Shown here in pieces: positions 35,664-43,059 of a stretch of DNA of 43,059 bases (position 1 is the stretch's first letter; every line of letters begins with the position of its first letter). The notes under the pieces were generated by a model that ran no database searches, had not been told where the DNA came from, and saw only the letters and a program-made list of their open reading frames with translations. Source of the DNA: Akkermansia muciniphila (lineage in GTDB: Bacteria; Verrucomicrobiota; Verrucomicrobiia; Limisphaerales; UBA9464); the NCBI GenBank assembly GCA_945900455.1, contig CAMDJH010000016.1:1-43059 (forward strand). Reading direction: 5' to 3'. The position numbers and the translations under genes were made by a program.

Positions 35664-35732
35664 TGGCATGAAGACTGGCGGACGCGCAAAAAACTTGCAA
35701 CGTCCACCAGCGTATGAAAGACGAACAAGTAA
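35664..35732 (+). repeat. Direct repeat, copy 1 (about 69 bp)
   Basis: Matches 38388-38456 at roughly 60 of 69 positions, including GACGCGCAAAAAACTTGCAA and CGTATGAAAGACGAACAAGT. It lies directly before the IS110 remnant. The other copy lies before a DDE element, so it is not specific to one IS family. Confidence 0.8.
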
Positions 35733-35739
35733 CGTCGAA

Positions 35740-36327
35740 TCAGCCCAACCCATCTACCAGCAAATTAAGCTGGCCCTGGACGTCCACGCGGGCGATCTCA
35801 GGGTCGTCCGCAGGGTGGACGGTGCCAAATCGCAGCCGCCCCAAAAGAGGACGATCGCGGGCTTCCTGGAGTGGGTGGCATCGAAGTAACGAGATAGTAA
35901 CCACGGGTGGAAGCCAGCCCGCTGGGAGGAGTTGAAATTGAAGCTGGACGGCTGGCTGATCGAGCGACTGGAGGTCTTCCGGCCATTGATCCTGGCGATG
36001 GATCAGGCCGTACGCGAGTTGAGTAAGGAGATCGAGGCCGACGCACCCGAGAGTCTCCCGAAAGGGATGGGACGCCTGACGCATCAGAACGTGGAAAGCG
36101 AGGTCAATGACTGGCAGCGCTTCAGGGACCGCCGCCAGGTGGGCAGCTACGCCCGGTTGACGGGTGGAGTCAGCGCTTCGGGTGGAAGCTCGGCGGATTT
36201 GAGCATTACCAAGGCGGGCAATCGGCGTTTGCGCACCGAGTTGGTGGAGTTGGCGTGGCGCCGGGTTCTCTTCCAACCCCAGTATGATACGGACATTACC
36301 ATGATGGGCGCTCACTCGATGGAGTGA
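35740..36327 (+). pseudogene. IS110-family transposase remnant, interior deleted
   Basis: The N-terminal scrap IYQQIKLALDVHAGDLRVVR (first acidic residue of the DEDD catalytic domain) runs to a stop at 35887. The frame then resumes from about 35911 with WKPARWEELKLKLDGW, helices around MDQAVRELSKEIEADA, and the transposase_20 tail VGSYARLTGGVSASGGSSA, then KAGNRRLRTELVELAWR. Both halves are in the same frame but most of the catalytic domain is missing, so the element cannot move on its own. IS110 elements lack terminal inverted repeats, and the ends could not be placed. Confidence 0.8.
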
Positions 36328-36617
36328 ATGACCCGGATAGCAGGTTGTGACGTCAGAGTTCCTGACGAACACACTATCGGAAAAACGCTCGTCCGGAAAG
36401 TCGCCTAGGAAGGATCCATTGAGAGGTACAGGAGGCAGGCTGTGATGCGTCGATTGACTCTTGAATCACGGGGAAGTATTGACAAGCCCCCTACAGAAAG
36501 CAGCGAGGGAGACCAGCCTCGGCTAAGGCCGCCCGGCTTCCTTCGTTTGCATGAACGCTCCGCGGTGAATCCTGGATTTCGAGGTTCAGTGTTGCCACCG
36601 GGCTCACAGAGCTCACT
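36328..36617. other. Non-coding region after the IS110 remnant
   Basis: About 290 bases of unassigned sequence between the IS110 remnant and the convergent SIS-like gene. No convincing gene is seen. It may include the right end of the IS110 element. Confidence 0.3.
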
Positions 36618-38033
36618 TCACGGGAATACATTAACCCTGAAGAAAGAGTGAAGCCGTGGATCCAATGTCGGGAGGACGGTGCTGAGCGTGCCCCCCGTGC
36701 CTTGCAAGGGATCCGTCGCAGTCACCCACGATGTCAGGTCATGACTCATTTCAAGCAAGTACTTGCGCCGTGCCGAGCTGGGCCATTCGAATCGAACAGC
36801 CCGGTCGGTTTGCTCGATGGGCCCGGTGAGTCGAAGAACCGAAGCCGAGCTGGTCGGGTCCGTCCCCGCCAAAAACTCAGAAAGATCGCTCACTCCATCC
36901 TTGTCGCTGTCGATCTCCCCCAGGCTGGCCCGTTCGTAGGCGATGGTCCAATAAAGGGCAGCCTGGACGACTCCGCTGGCGGGAAGAATGGGAACGTCAT
37001 ATCCCGGCACCGTTACGCAGCCGTCGGCCAGAGGCCAGGCGGGATCGATATAAAGGATGTTGCCCGATGGCTCCGGCGGTTGTGCTGGAAGAACGTCAGA
37101 ATAGACCAGATTCACTCCCAATGTCCGAGCCTGCACGAGGAGCCTTTGCGGGGCCAACTGATAACCGAGATATAGGACGAACGCCGGCGGATTGTCGGTT
37201 TCAAGCAGCTCCCTGTCTTCCCCGGCGGGAACGGCGGCAAAAAGGCTTGCGGGTATCGCGCGCGGGTCTTGGGCATGCGAAGGGAACATGTGGCCGGTGA
37301 ACAGTGTCGTGGCGGATGCTGCCTGGTTCCACCACCTGGCCGCCTCGAGAATCTTCGGCATCTGAGTTTCATTGATACTGGAGAGCATCCGCTGGATTTG
37401 ATCCACGTATTCTCGTCCCAGAACCCCGGCGCCGATGGGTTGGACGGTCAGATCATCGTGGAATTTCCTCCCTTGGTACTTCTGCCCCCGTTCCGGACCT
37501 CCAGGCAGGCCATAGCTCTGGTACAAGACAGGCATTTTGCCCAAGCGCGTGCAGGCCGCGACGAATTCCCCCGTCCAGATCCAGAGGTCGACGACGTTGA
37601 CGACGGTGTCGATCGGAAAATGGTCGTTCAGGCAACCGGTCGAAGAACTGAAAGTGACTACGATTGCACCTCTTTGCCGCCACGAGTCGACCCTTTTCAA
37701 ATCATCCTGCTCCAAGGTGCCCGGCACGGCGTAAAGGACGATATCGTGCTCGCTTGGGCCACGCGGGTCCAGAGAAGCCATGGCGATCAACCCGCCGGCA
37801 CGGCCTGTTGCCTCGGGTATGAAGTCGGGCTGCCGGCCCGCCACCCAGATGTTCCCTCCAGCCAGGTGCTCCGCCGCCGCCAAGCCAGCCGAGTCACCGA
37901 TCGCCGCCAGCTTTGAAGGGGTGAGAATGATCGCGTCGCGAAGACGTGCCAAATAGCTTTCGGCGGCCATCGCGGTCGAGGCCCAGAGTGAACGAGACAA
38001 AACCAGGGCGGCAATGAGGAGGATCGCTTTCAT
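36618..38033 (-). CDS. Secreted SIS-like protein with calcium-type repeat and C-terminal sorting-type module
   Basis: About 471 residues from ATG 38033. Signal peptide KAILLIAALVLSRSLWASTAMA. The main part (KLAAIGDSAGLAAAEHLAGG, NIWVAGRQPDFIPEATG, EHDIVLYAVPGT, GAIVVTFSSSTG) resembles the sugar-isomerase (SIS) nucleotide-like fold, though I could not confirm ligand residues. A calcium-binding thrombospondin-3-like repeat follows (DSDKDGVSDLSEFLAGTDP), and then a tail module YLLEMSHDLTSWVTAT ending SFFRVNVFP. The last two are frequent at the C-termini of exported Verrucomicrobial proteins. An exported SIS protein is unusual, as SIS domains normally act on sugar phosphates in the cytoplasm. Function unknown. 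Confidence 0.72.
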   Translation of the reverse strand: MKAILLIAALVLSRSLWASTAMAAESYLARLRDAIILTPSKLAAIGDSAGLAAAEHLAGGNIWVAGRQPDFIPEATGRAGGLIAMASLDPRGPSEHDIVLYAVPGTLEQDDLKRVDSWRQRGAIVVTFSSSTGCLNDHFPIDTVVNVVDLWIWTGEFVAACTRLGKMPVLYQSYGLPGGPERGQKYQGRKFHDDLTVQPIGAGVLGREYVDQIQRMLSSINETQMPKILEAARWWNQAASATTLFTGHMFPSHAQDPRAIPASLFAAVPAGEDRELLETDNPPAFVLYLGYQLAPQRLLVQARTLGVNLVYSDVLPAQPPEPSGNILYIDPAWPLADGCVTVPGYDVPILPASGVVQAALYWTIAYERASLGEIDSDKDGVSDLSEFLAGTDPTSSASVLRLTGPIEQTDRAVRFEWPSSARRKYLLEMSHDLTSWVTATDPLQGTGGTLSTVLPTLDPRLHSFFRVNVFP

Positions 38034-38387
38034 GCGGCATTCAAGACTTTGAGATGCTGGGAAGTTTGGAACAAACGAAATCGGCATGGAATCGGTCAAC
38101 TTCGATACGCGCAATCCGAACATCAAGGTGGGTGTGGCCCAGGCTGTCCGCCGAAACGCCTTGTTAGGAAAGGGCGGCAACGGGGTCAGATCCATACAGT
38201 TGACATAATTGATCCCAGTCGAAGCGACCATGGTATGATGGCCAGGTCCTTGCGAGTGTTCCTTCCGCGGACGGTTGGAAACGGATGCGGGCCTGGTTCA
38301 GGAAATACGGGGTCGCCTAGCCGGCGCCATTCAACACGATGCCGCGTTTGCAGCGGCGCCCGTCTCGGAGGAATTATTGATTGATAG
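38034..38387. other. Intergenic, no gene assigned
   Basis: About 350 bases upstream of the SIS-like gene. It includes phrases such as GGGGTCAGATCCATACAGTTG near 38187-38207 that resemble REP-type elements. Open frames here lack protein character. A promoter for the minus-strand gene should lie near 38050-38120 but no boxes are clear. Confidence 0.3.
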
Positions 38388-38456
38388 ATGGCACGAAGAC
38401 TAGAGGACGCGCAAAAAACTTGCAACATCCGTCAACGTATGAAAGACGAACAAGTA
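38388..38456 (+). repeat. Direct repeat, copy 2 (about 69 bp)
   Basis: Second copy of the repeat at 35664-35732, here about 50 bases before the left end of DDE element copy 2. Confidence 0.8.
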
Positions 38457-38506
38457 ACCTCTACTGCTCAGGCTTGCGGAGCACACGTCGCAAGCAACGC
38501 CCGGTG

Positions 38507-38943
38507 GGTCAAAAAACTCGAACCTACCAATATTCAACGATTGGCAGGGCGATCAGAAGATTGCTCCCAGGCCGTTGGCAATGTTCTCGAACGCCACGGC
38601 CTTCTTCCAGCTCCGGAGCGGGAGCGGAAGACCTCGTGGCGGGAATTCATTCGTACCCACACCGAGGTCTTGGCTGCCGTGGATTTCTTCACCGCCGAAG
38701 TTTGGACCTCCGTAGGACTGATCCTTATCGGAGAAAGCTCTCTCCGCCACTCCCTTGAGAATTACGTGAATCACTTCCACGCGGAGCGAAATCACCAAGG
38801 CAAGGGCAACGTGATCCTGTTTCCAGCGCCCGAGGATCGGATCGGTGAAATGTCAGGGGATATACAGACTCGCGAGCGCCTCGGCGGCCTCTTGAAATTC
38901 TATTACCGAGAGGCCGCATGAGTATTTTGACCATACGAGGTCG
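38507..38943 (+). pseudogene. DDE-transposase element, interior-deleted copy 2
   Basis: The left outer part (38507-38579) and right outer part (38746-38943) match copy 1 at 33478-33868. The middle is different: the transposase N-terminus is gone, but VLERHGLLPAPERERKTSW, IRTHTEVLAAVDFFTAEVWT (first catalytic Asp of the integrase core) and ILIGESSLRHSLENYVNHFH are kept. The tail ENYVNHFHAERNHQGKGNV to GLLKFYYREAA is intact. The segment between the first Asp and the third acidic residue is missing. The two copies therefore suffered different interior deletions while keeping the same ends. Confidence 0.77.
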
Positions 38944-39002
38944 AACCGCCGCCTCCGGCTTTTCTTTTGCCGCCTCTGGTTGAAGCGTGGTAAGTTCTCA
39001 AC

Positions 39003-39212
39003 GTGAGCAAACGATCAAACCGAGCACCCAAGCGAGCGAAGGCCGAGGCCGAACCCGTGGATCTCGTGAAGCTCGCGTTGGAAGAATCGTTGGCCACGGT
39101 GGATCGCTTCTCGGCCGAACCGGTTTTCGGTCCCACCGGAAAGGGTTACCTTAAGAGCGTCGGCGTCGCCGAGTTGCAGGCGCTCAAAGAGGAGTACAAA
39201 CCCAAGCGGTGA
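39003..39212 (+). CDS. Small basic hypothetical protein (first of a pair)
   Basis: 69 residues from a GTG start: a lysine/arginine-rich front (SKRSNRAPKRAKAEAEP), then a predicted helix VDLVKLALEESLATVDRF and a tail ending ALKEEYKPKR. I do not recognise the family. It ends one base before the start of a second small gene, so the two form a tight bicistronic unit. The size and arrangement resemble toxin-antitoxin or regulator pairs, but no known toxin motif is present. No sign of recent transfer is obvious, though IS debris lies directly upstream. Confidence 0.5.
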   Translation: MSKRSNRAPKRAKAEAEPVDLVKLALEESLATVDRFSAEPVFGPTGKGYLKSVGVAELQALKEEYKPKR

Positions 39213-39213
39213 G

Positions 39214-39606
39214 GTGAAGATTCCGGATCAGCGATGGCTGGAGCCGTTTTCGTGGTCGGCGGTGACCAGCAATAACGCTGCTATCTGCCAGGCTAAATCC
39301 GCGCTCCACAAATCCACCAGCGAAGGCCACGAGCCTGCCCGCAAACTCTGGGAAAGCGCCCGCGTCCGGGAACTGAGCTTGATCGAAGCCTTGGATGTCT
39401 GCCGGGAGTGCCATCGGCTCGCGCCCTTCTGCTTCTTCAACGGAAACACGTTTGCCGGTATCGCACGGGCCATGATTCACCCGATCCTCCAGAAACTCGA
39501 TGCGCCCACGGCGTTCACGCTTCGCAGCGCGGTAGGGCACTACGTGGCCGGGACGATTGGCCGACAGGAGATCGAGCAGGTCGTTCGGAGTCTGGAGAAA
39601 GCCTGA
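39214..39606 (+). CDS. Hypothetical protein (second of a pair)
   Basis: 130 residues from GTG 39214, one base after the preceding stop. It has no signal peptide or membrane helix. It contains three cysteines in a short span (DVCRECHRLAPFCFFNGNTF) and an all-helical C-terminal half (FTLRSAVGHYVAGTIGRQEIEQVVRSLEKA). The amino-acid make-up looks like a folded protein rather than chance coding. I do not recognise the family and do not assign a function. Confidence 0.52.
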   Translation: MKIPDQRWLEPFSWSAVTSNNAAICQAKSALHKSTSEGHEPARKLWESARVRELSLIEALDVCRECHRLAPFCFFNGNTFAGIARAMIHPILQKLDAPTAFTLRSAVGHYVAGTIGRQEIEQVVRSLEKA

Positions 39607-39718
39607 GATCTCGTCTGCCCTTTCTGAAATTGCCCGGAGAGATTTTCGTCAAAACGGGGGGGTCGATGCATGCGACGTCGCGCCGCTCACGGTGAAGCGG
39701 ATTACCGAGCGTTGAGAG

Positions 39719-40006
39719 ATGGGCACGGCGAGCTACGTGAACAACCGCTTGTACCGTACCGCTGGCGCAAGGGAAAATGGTCTTGAGTATACAAAACCAA
39801 GAACCGACCCCTATTCGATGGCGTTCATTGCGGTGTCGCTGGACGGAAAACAGGCCGCTGGCGGGTCGGATGACCTGATCGCGGCGATGCTGAATGTGAT
39901 TTACACGTACACGGCGGTACCGGAGGCTAGTACGTGGGGAGCGATGGGAGTGCTGGGTGCGGCAGCCCTTTGGCATCATCGTCGTCGCGCGGCGAAGAAA
40001 AAGTAG
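39719..40006 (+). pseudogene. PEP-CTERM protein, C-terminal remnant
   Basis: A 95-residue open frame whose last 30 residues form a PEP-CTERM sorting signal: VPEAST motif, hydrophobic segment WGAMGVLGAAALW, and a basic tail HHRRRAAKKK. Exosortase systems cut at this motif and anchor the protein to the surface. The rest (AFIAVSLDGKQAAGG, AAMLNVIYTYTA) is too short for a whole exported protein and has no signal peptide, so it is probably the end of a larger gene. Its last codons overlap, on the opposite strand, the end of the damaged MFS gene. Confidence 0.6.
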
Positions 40007-40587
40007 AGGCCGCCGCCCAGGAGCAGGGGCGAACCCAACGCGAAAATCCGACCCCAGCGCAGTCCGAATCGGCGCACGCTCCAGTCGCAAGTCCAGCCGC
40101 CGACAAGTTGCCCGACCATGCCCCACGCCAGCACGAGCGTCACCATGCGCCCGCCCAATGCCACCAGCGCGCTCGCCTGGCCGCGACCGGCCAGCGGAAT
40201 CCAGCGACGGATGAGCGCGCCGCTCGTGGGATAAGCGCCGGCTTCGGCGATGCCGCAACCGAGACGGGCCAGCAGCAGTCCCCAGAAACCGCTCATGAAT
40301 CCAGTCAACCCGGTGAACAACGACCAGAGCACGATGTAGCCGGTCATCATCCGTCGTGCGCCCCAACGGTCGCTGGCCCAGCCGGCCGGCACCTGGAAAA
40401 TCGCGTAGGTGAAAAAGAACGAGCCGAGGATTTTTCCAATCTGCTCCTTGGAGAGCGGCACGTCGCCTTTGAAGGAAGCCGACTTCACGATCTCACCGAG
40501 GCAGATGCGGTCGAGATAGAGGATGAACGCCATCAACATGCTCACCGCAATGATGCGGTGGCGGATGTTGGTCGGCGCGGTGGTCAT
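39976..40587 (-). pseudogene. MFS transporter, interior-deleted and truncated
   Basis: 203 residues, about half the normal length (about 430). The N-terminal helices are sound (IIAVSMLMAFILYLDRICLGEI, then FFFTYAIFQVPAGWASDRWGARRM with the MFS DRxGxR loop, GFWGLLLARLGCGIAEAGAYP). After LGGRMVTLVLAWGMV the sequence jumps to VGGWTCDWSVRRFGLRWGR, which looks like the second DRxGxR-type loop after helix 8. The frame then ends in FFFAARRR, antisense to the PEP-CTERM tail. Helices 6-7 and 10-12 are therefore missing. The type resembles hexuronate/anion symporters. It follows the M19 remnant by ten bases. Confidence 0.72.
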
Positions 40588-40597
40588 CGCAGGCGCG

Positions 40598-40888
40598 TCA
40601 CTTCCACAGGCGCCGCAGGAAGTTCACGAAGTTTCCGGAGAATATGCCCTCCACGTCCGACGGCGTGTAGCCGCGCGCCGCGAGGAGCGGGCCGAGTTTT
40701 TGCAAATCGGCAATGCTGTCGAGATCCAGCGGCGTCTGCTCGGTGCCGTAGCCGCCGTCCAGGTCGCTGCCGATGCCGACATGCTTCGCGTTGCCCGCGA
40801 GCTGGCAGATGTGGTCGATGTGCTCGCAGATTTTCTCGAGCTTCAGATTGAAGTCTGCCGGCTTCGAGCGAAGATGCGTCCAGGTGAA
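40598..40888 (-). pseudogene. Membrane dipeptidase (M19), C-terminal remnant
   Basis: Not in a long open frame with a start. The frame running left from 40888 reads FTWTHLRSKPADFN, LEKICEHIDHICQLAG, HVGIGSDLDGGYG, TPLDLDSIADLQKLG and FSGNFVNFLRRLWK. GIGSDLDGG with the DID-type helix is diagnostic of renal-dipeptidase-type M19 enzymes. About 97 residues of an expected 350-400 remain, and the front including the zinc site is gone. It lies between the SMP-30/esterase gene (31 bases upstream) and the MFS gene, all minus, so it was probably part of their operon. Confidence 0.75.
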
Positions 40889-40918
40889 CGTCGAACATAA
40901 ACTTTGGCATCCTGTGTT

Positions 40919-42700
40919 TTAGGGAGTTGGCAGATGGAAGTGTCGCGCGGCGAACGTGAGATCGTCGGCGCCGGGACGGGTTACGAGCGGCGTGACATCG
41001 TGCGGCGCGTCGGCGACGTCGAGGTAATCGTGGTCGAGCTGATTCGCCGTGAGCAGGTTGTGAATCTGGCGGCTCAGGTTCAGCGATTCGTCCGCCGCGC
41101 CGCAGACGATGCGAATGGCCACGCGCCCGCGCACTTTGCCGGCGTTTTCCTGAATCCACGTTTGCGTGAGGAAGCGGTCATAACGTCCGGGGTCGCCGTC
41201 GAACATCTCCTGGTAAATTCGCGGACGATATTGTTGGAGGACCGCGGGCGAAACGAAGCCGCCGGCATACGCGACGACGGAGCTGAAAAGTTCGGGATGC
41301 TTCACGGCGAACCGCATCGCGCCTTCGCCGCCCATGCTCATGCCCTGAATCGCGCGGCCGTCACGGTTTGCCACCGTGCGGAATGTCGCGTCGATGTGGG
41401 GAATGAGTTCGCGGATGATGGTCGTCTCGGCTAGCCAGCGGCCGTCGAAGGAGTCCGCATACACGCTGCGCGCGCCGCCGTTTGGCTGGACGAGAATCAT
41501 CGGCGGCAATGTGCCCTTGGCGACGCCCTCCGCCAGCGCCTCGACCGGATAACGGCCGCCGTTTTCCGAACCGCCCAAGCCATGCAGCCAGTAGAGCACG
41601 GGAAAACGGCGCGTCGGCGCCCGCGCGTATTGCGGCGGCAGCCAGACGGTGAAACCCACGTCCGTCTTCATCGCGGCGCTGCGGTAGGTGTGGTGAGTGA
41701 GCAACGGATTCCGCGGTGCCGCGGAGTTGTTCCAAATATTGAGCGGCTGAACCGACACACCACCGACCTTCATCCTCAGGCGATAGACCACGTCCTGGCA
41801 CGTCGCGAACAGCCATTTCCCCTCTGGCCCGCCGAAGCACACGTTGGAGACGAATTCCGGCAGCGGTAGGAAACCCAGTTCCTTCCCCGCCCGATTCACG
41901 CACCAGATGCCACCATGCCCGGTGAGATAAAAGTGTCCCTGCTCATCTAGCGTGATGCCGTCGGGTGTTCCTTCGCCAGGCGCTTTCGAGTCTTCAGCCG
42001 GCGGATCGAAGAACACACGTGGCGGCTTGATTTCCGAGACCGGCTGGCCGGGCTTGAGGTCGTAGGCATACCAACGCTTTGTCGCACTGTCGGAGACAAC
42101 GAGGAGTTTGCCGTCTGCAGAAATGTCCACGCCGTTCGGTAGGACGAGTTCACCGGGCAGTGCCTCCCGCACGCCGCCTTTAACGAAGCGATACACCGCG
42201 CCCTTCTTGCGATGCTTGAAATCCGGGTCGGAGAAATACACGAAGCCGTCCTGGTGCATGGACACATCGTTCGGCTGGTTCAGCCCCGGCTCGACGAGCC
42301 ACGTCCTGACGGACGCGGGCCCATCCGCGCCGGGCACAAACTCCAGCAGCCGATGCCCGAACGCTTGCGCGCCCAACAACGTGCCGTCCGGCCCGAGACA
42401 GGTGCCGTTCACGCCCTGGGTCTTGTCGGCCCATGTCGAGGTTTTGCCGTCCGCTGCCGACCACGCGAGGATGGCGGTATCGCTCTCCGCTTTGCCGAAT
42501 GAGGTGAACAACAGCCTCTTTCCAGCCGAGTCCCAGGTCGGTCCTTCGAAAAATCTGGGCGCGCGATAAATCGCTTCGAACGTCCCACCCTCGGCCACGG
42601 TGGGTGGAACGACGGCGAACGCGCATTCGGTGAACAGAACGATCAGAACGACGGCAACCAAGCGTCCCAATGGGAACAGTTCCACAGAAAGCATCTTCAT
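40919..42700 (-). CDS. SMP-30/gluconolactonase-esterase fusion, secreted
   Basis: A 593-residue exported two-domain protein. Signal peptide to about residue 29 (LVAVVLIVLFTECAFA). Residues 35-320 form an SMP-30/gluconolactonase propeller: FFEGPTWDSAGKRLLFTSF, GLNQPNDVSMHQDGFVYFSDP, LVLPNGVDISADGKLLVVSDS, GTPDGITLDEQGHFYLTG. From about 360 a D-family esterase starts (FTVWLPPQY, FPVLYWLHGLGG), with Ser455 in GMSMGGEGAM, an Asp near 536 and His567 in DAPHDVTP. The combination suggests opening a sugar lactone and cutting an ester on the same molecule. Its ATG overlaps the previous stop (ATGA). Start 42700 gives the signal peptide. Confidence 0.88.
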   Translation of the reverse strand: MKMLSVELFPLGRLVAVVLIVLFTECAFAVVPPTVAEGGTFEAIYRAPRFFEGPTWDSAGKRLLFTSFGKAESDTAILAWSAADGKTSTWADKTQGVNGTCLGPDGTLLGAQAFGHRLLEFVPGADGPASVRTWLVEPGLNQPNDVSMHQDGFVYFSDPDFKHRKKGAVYRFVKGGVREALPGELVLPNGVDISADGKLLVVSDSATKRWYAYDLKPGQPVSEIKPPRVFFDPPAEDSKAPGEGTPDGITLDEQGHFYLTGHGGIWCVNRAGKELGFLPLPEFVSNVCFGGPEGKWLFATCQDVVYRLRMKVGGVSVQPLNIWNNSAAPRNPLLTHHTYRSAAMKTDVGFTVWLPPQYARAPTRRFPVLYWLHGLGGSENGGRYPVEALAEGVAKGTLPPMILVQPNGGARSVYADSFDGRWLAETTIIRELIPHIDATFRTVANRDGRAIQGMSMGGEGAMRFAVKHPELFSSVVAYAGGFVSPAVLQQYRPRIYQEMFDGDPGRYDRFLTQTWIQENAGKVRGRVAIRIVCGAADESLNLSRQIHNLLTANQLDHDYLDVADAPHDVTPLVTRPGADDLTFAARHFHLPTP

Positions 42701-42915
42701 ATCGTAATTCTCCGCGCCCGCGCGGTGACCGGCCACGTCTCCGTCGCTCGGCCAGCGTGTACCGCCCACACCTCACTGTGCAACGCTACCGTCGGGCAGA
42801 CGTGCCGGGGAATTCCATAGAGCACCGCGCCCACCGGGAACTCAGCAGCACGCGGCGTCTCGACGACGAGGTGCTCCTCGCTGTGCATCACGAACGCGGC
42901 ATCTTCGAGCCCGTG
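42697..42915 (-). pseudogene. D-threonine aldolase-like enzyme, C-terminal remnant
   Basis: The frame reads HGLEDAAFVMHSEEHLVVE, VGAVLYGIPRHVCPTVALH and EVWAVHAGRATETWPVTAR. This is the metal-binding C-terminal end (H-x-C-P-T) of D-threonine-aldolase/D-serine-dehydratase-like fold III PLP enzymes. Upstream the frame is stopped at 42931-42933 and the sequence turns into a transposase, so the catalytic barrel is gone. The stop overlaps the ATG of the SMP-30/esterase gene, evidence that they were once one operon. Confidence 0.72.
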
Positions 42916-43059
42916 CGGGCTGGGCGGCCTTCACGACGGGGGACGTCCACCTTCATCCGATCGCCCACCGCCGCCGCCGCCAGTGACTCCCGCAGGGAGT
43001 TTCCCCCCACCAGATTGCGATCATGCTGTGCCCGCACTAAGAGTCGGAGATTCTTCGGC
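42903..43059 (-). pseudogene. IS4-family (Tn5-like) transposase fragment at window edge
   Basis: The frame entering from the right edge reads LRLLVRAQHDRNLVGG, then LRESLAAAAVGDRMKVDVP and RREGRPARTGSK. This matches the RAxHDR...VPR...GRPART pattern I know from IS4/Tn5-type transposases. It joins the aldolase-like remnant at about 42910, where both frames read through the same bases. The rest lies outside the window. Confidence 0.62.

Noticed and set aside
40584-41159. 191-residue Arg/His-rich minus-strand open frame
   Set aside because: It is the wrong frame of the M19 remnant and the esterase. The correct frame gives GIGSDLDGGYG.

Overview
The gene set points to the Verrucomicrobiota (PVC group), probably a Pedosphaera/Limisphaerales-like soil or freshwater bacterium. 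This is inferred from families and GC-rich codon use, not from a marker gene. Typical signs are many secreted or Tat-exported sugar-acid enzymes, PQQ-type propellers beginning WPQFRG, a giant PVC dehydrogenase with HEAT repeats and a C-terminal cytochrome c, a PEP-CTERM tail, and a C-terminal module ending in FYR/FFRV. No tRNA, rRNA or CRISPR array was seen.

Layout. 0.1-0.8 kb: vapBC toxin-antitoxin. 0.9-4.6 kb: a sugar-phosphate isomerase, a PilT-like ATPase and a secreted PQQ-like propeller, all minus. 4.8-9.2 kb: an accessory island that I read as a derelict integron. A truncated integron integrase on the plus strand (8.9-9.2 kb) diverges from a leftward cassette array carrying a small cytosolic protein, a membrane protein and hicBA, separated by attC-like hairpins. 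Two decayed copies of an IS91-type element with its tyrosine recombinase lie in the array, and both stop exactly at an attC-type core. 9.2-11.7 kb: RNase R. 12.1-20.8 kb: a plus-strand run of exported hydrolases (purple acid phosphatase, TPR protein, ceramidase-like, metallo-beta-lactamase fold, CocE-like) and an enolase-superfamily enzyme.

20.9-27.8 kb: a minus-strand operon with a Tat-exported galactonate-dehydratase-like enzyme, the PVC dehydrogenase/cytochrome c protein, and a rare fusion of an MlaA domain to an alpha/beta hydrolase. 27.9-29.7 kb: MFS and hydratase scraps, then a serine beta-lactamase-like protein with a doubtful tail. 29.8-33.3 kb: a minus-strand operon with a Tat sugar isomerase and a GMC dehydrogenase plus its subunit 3. 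33.4-39.0 kb: insertion-sequence debris (two internally deleted copies of one DDE element, one IS110 remnant) around a sorbosone-dehydrogenase-like protein and a SIS-like secreted protein. 39.0-43.0 kb: an unknown two-gene unit, a PEP-CTERM remnant, and an eroded operon (D-threonine-aldolase-like tail, SMP-30/esterase fusion, M19 dipeptidase tail, interior-deleted MFS transporter) ending in an IS4-type fragment.

Two themes stand out. First, cassette acquisition and IS91 activity seem to have met at 5.5-8.7 kb. Second, nearly every broken gene keeps its two ends and has lost its middle, so decay here appears to run by interior deletion rather than point mutation. The intact genes suggest a cell that works on sugar acids, phosphoesters and lipids outside the cytoplasm and feeds electrons from periplasmic dehydrogenases into cytochromes.
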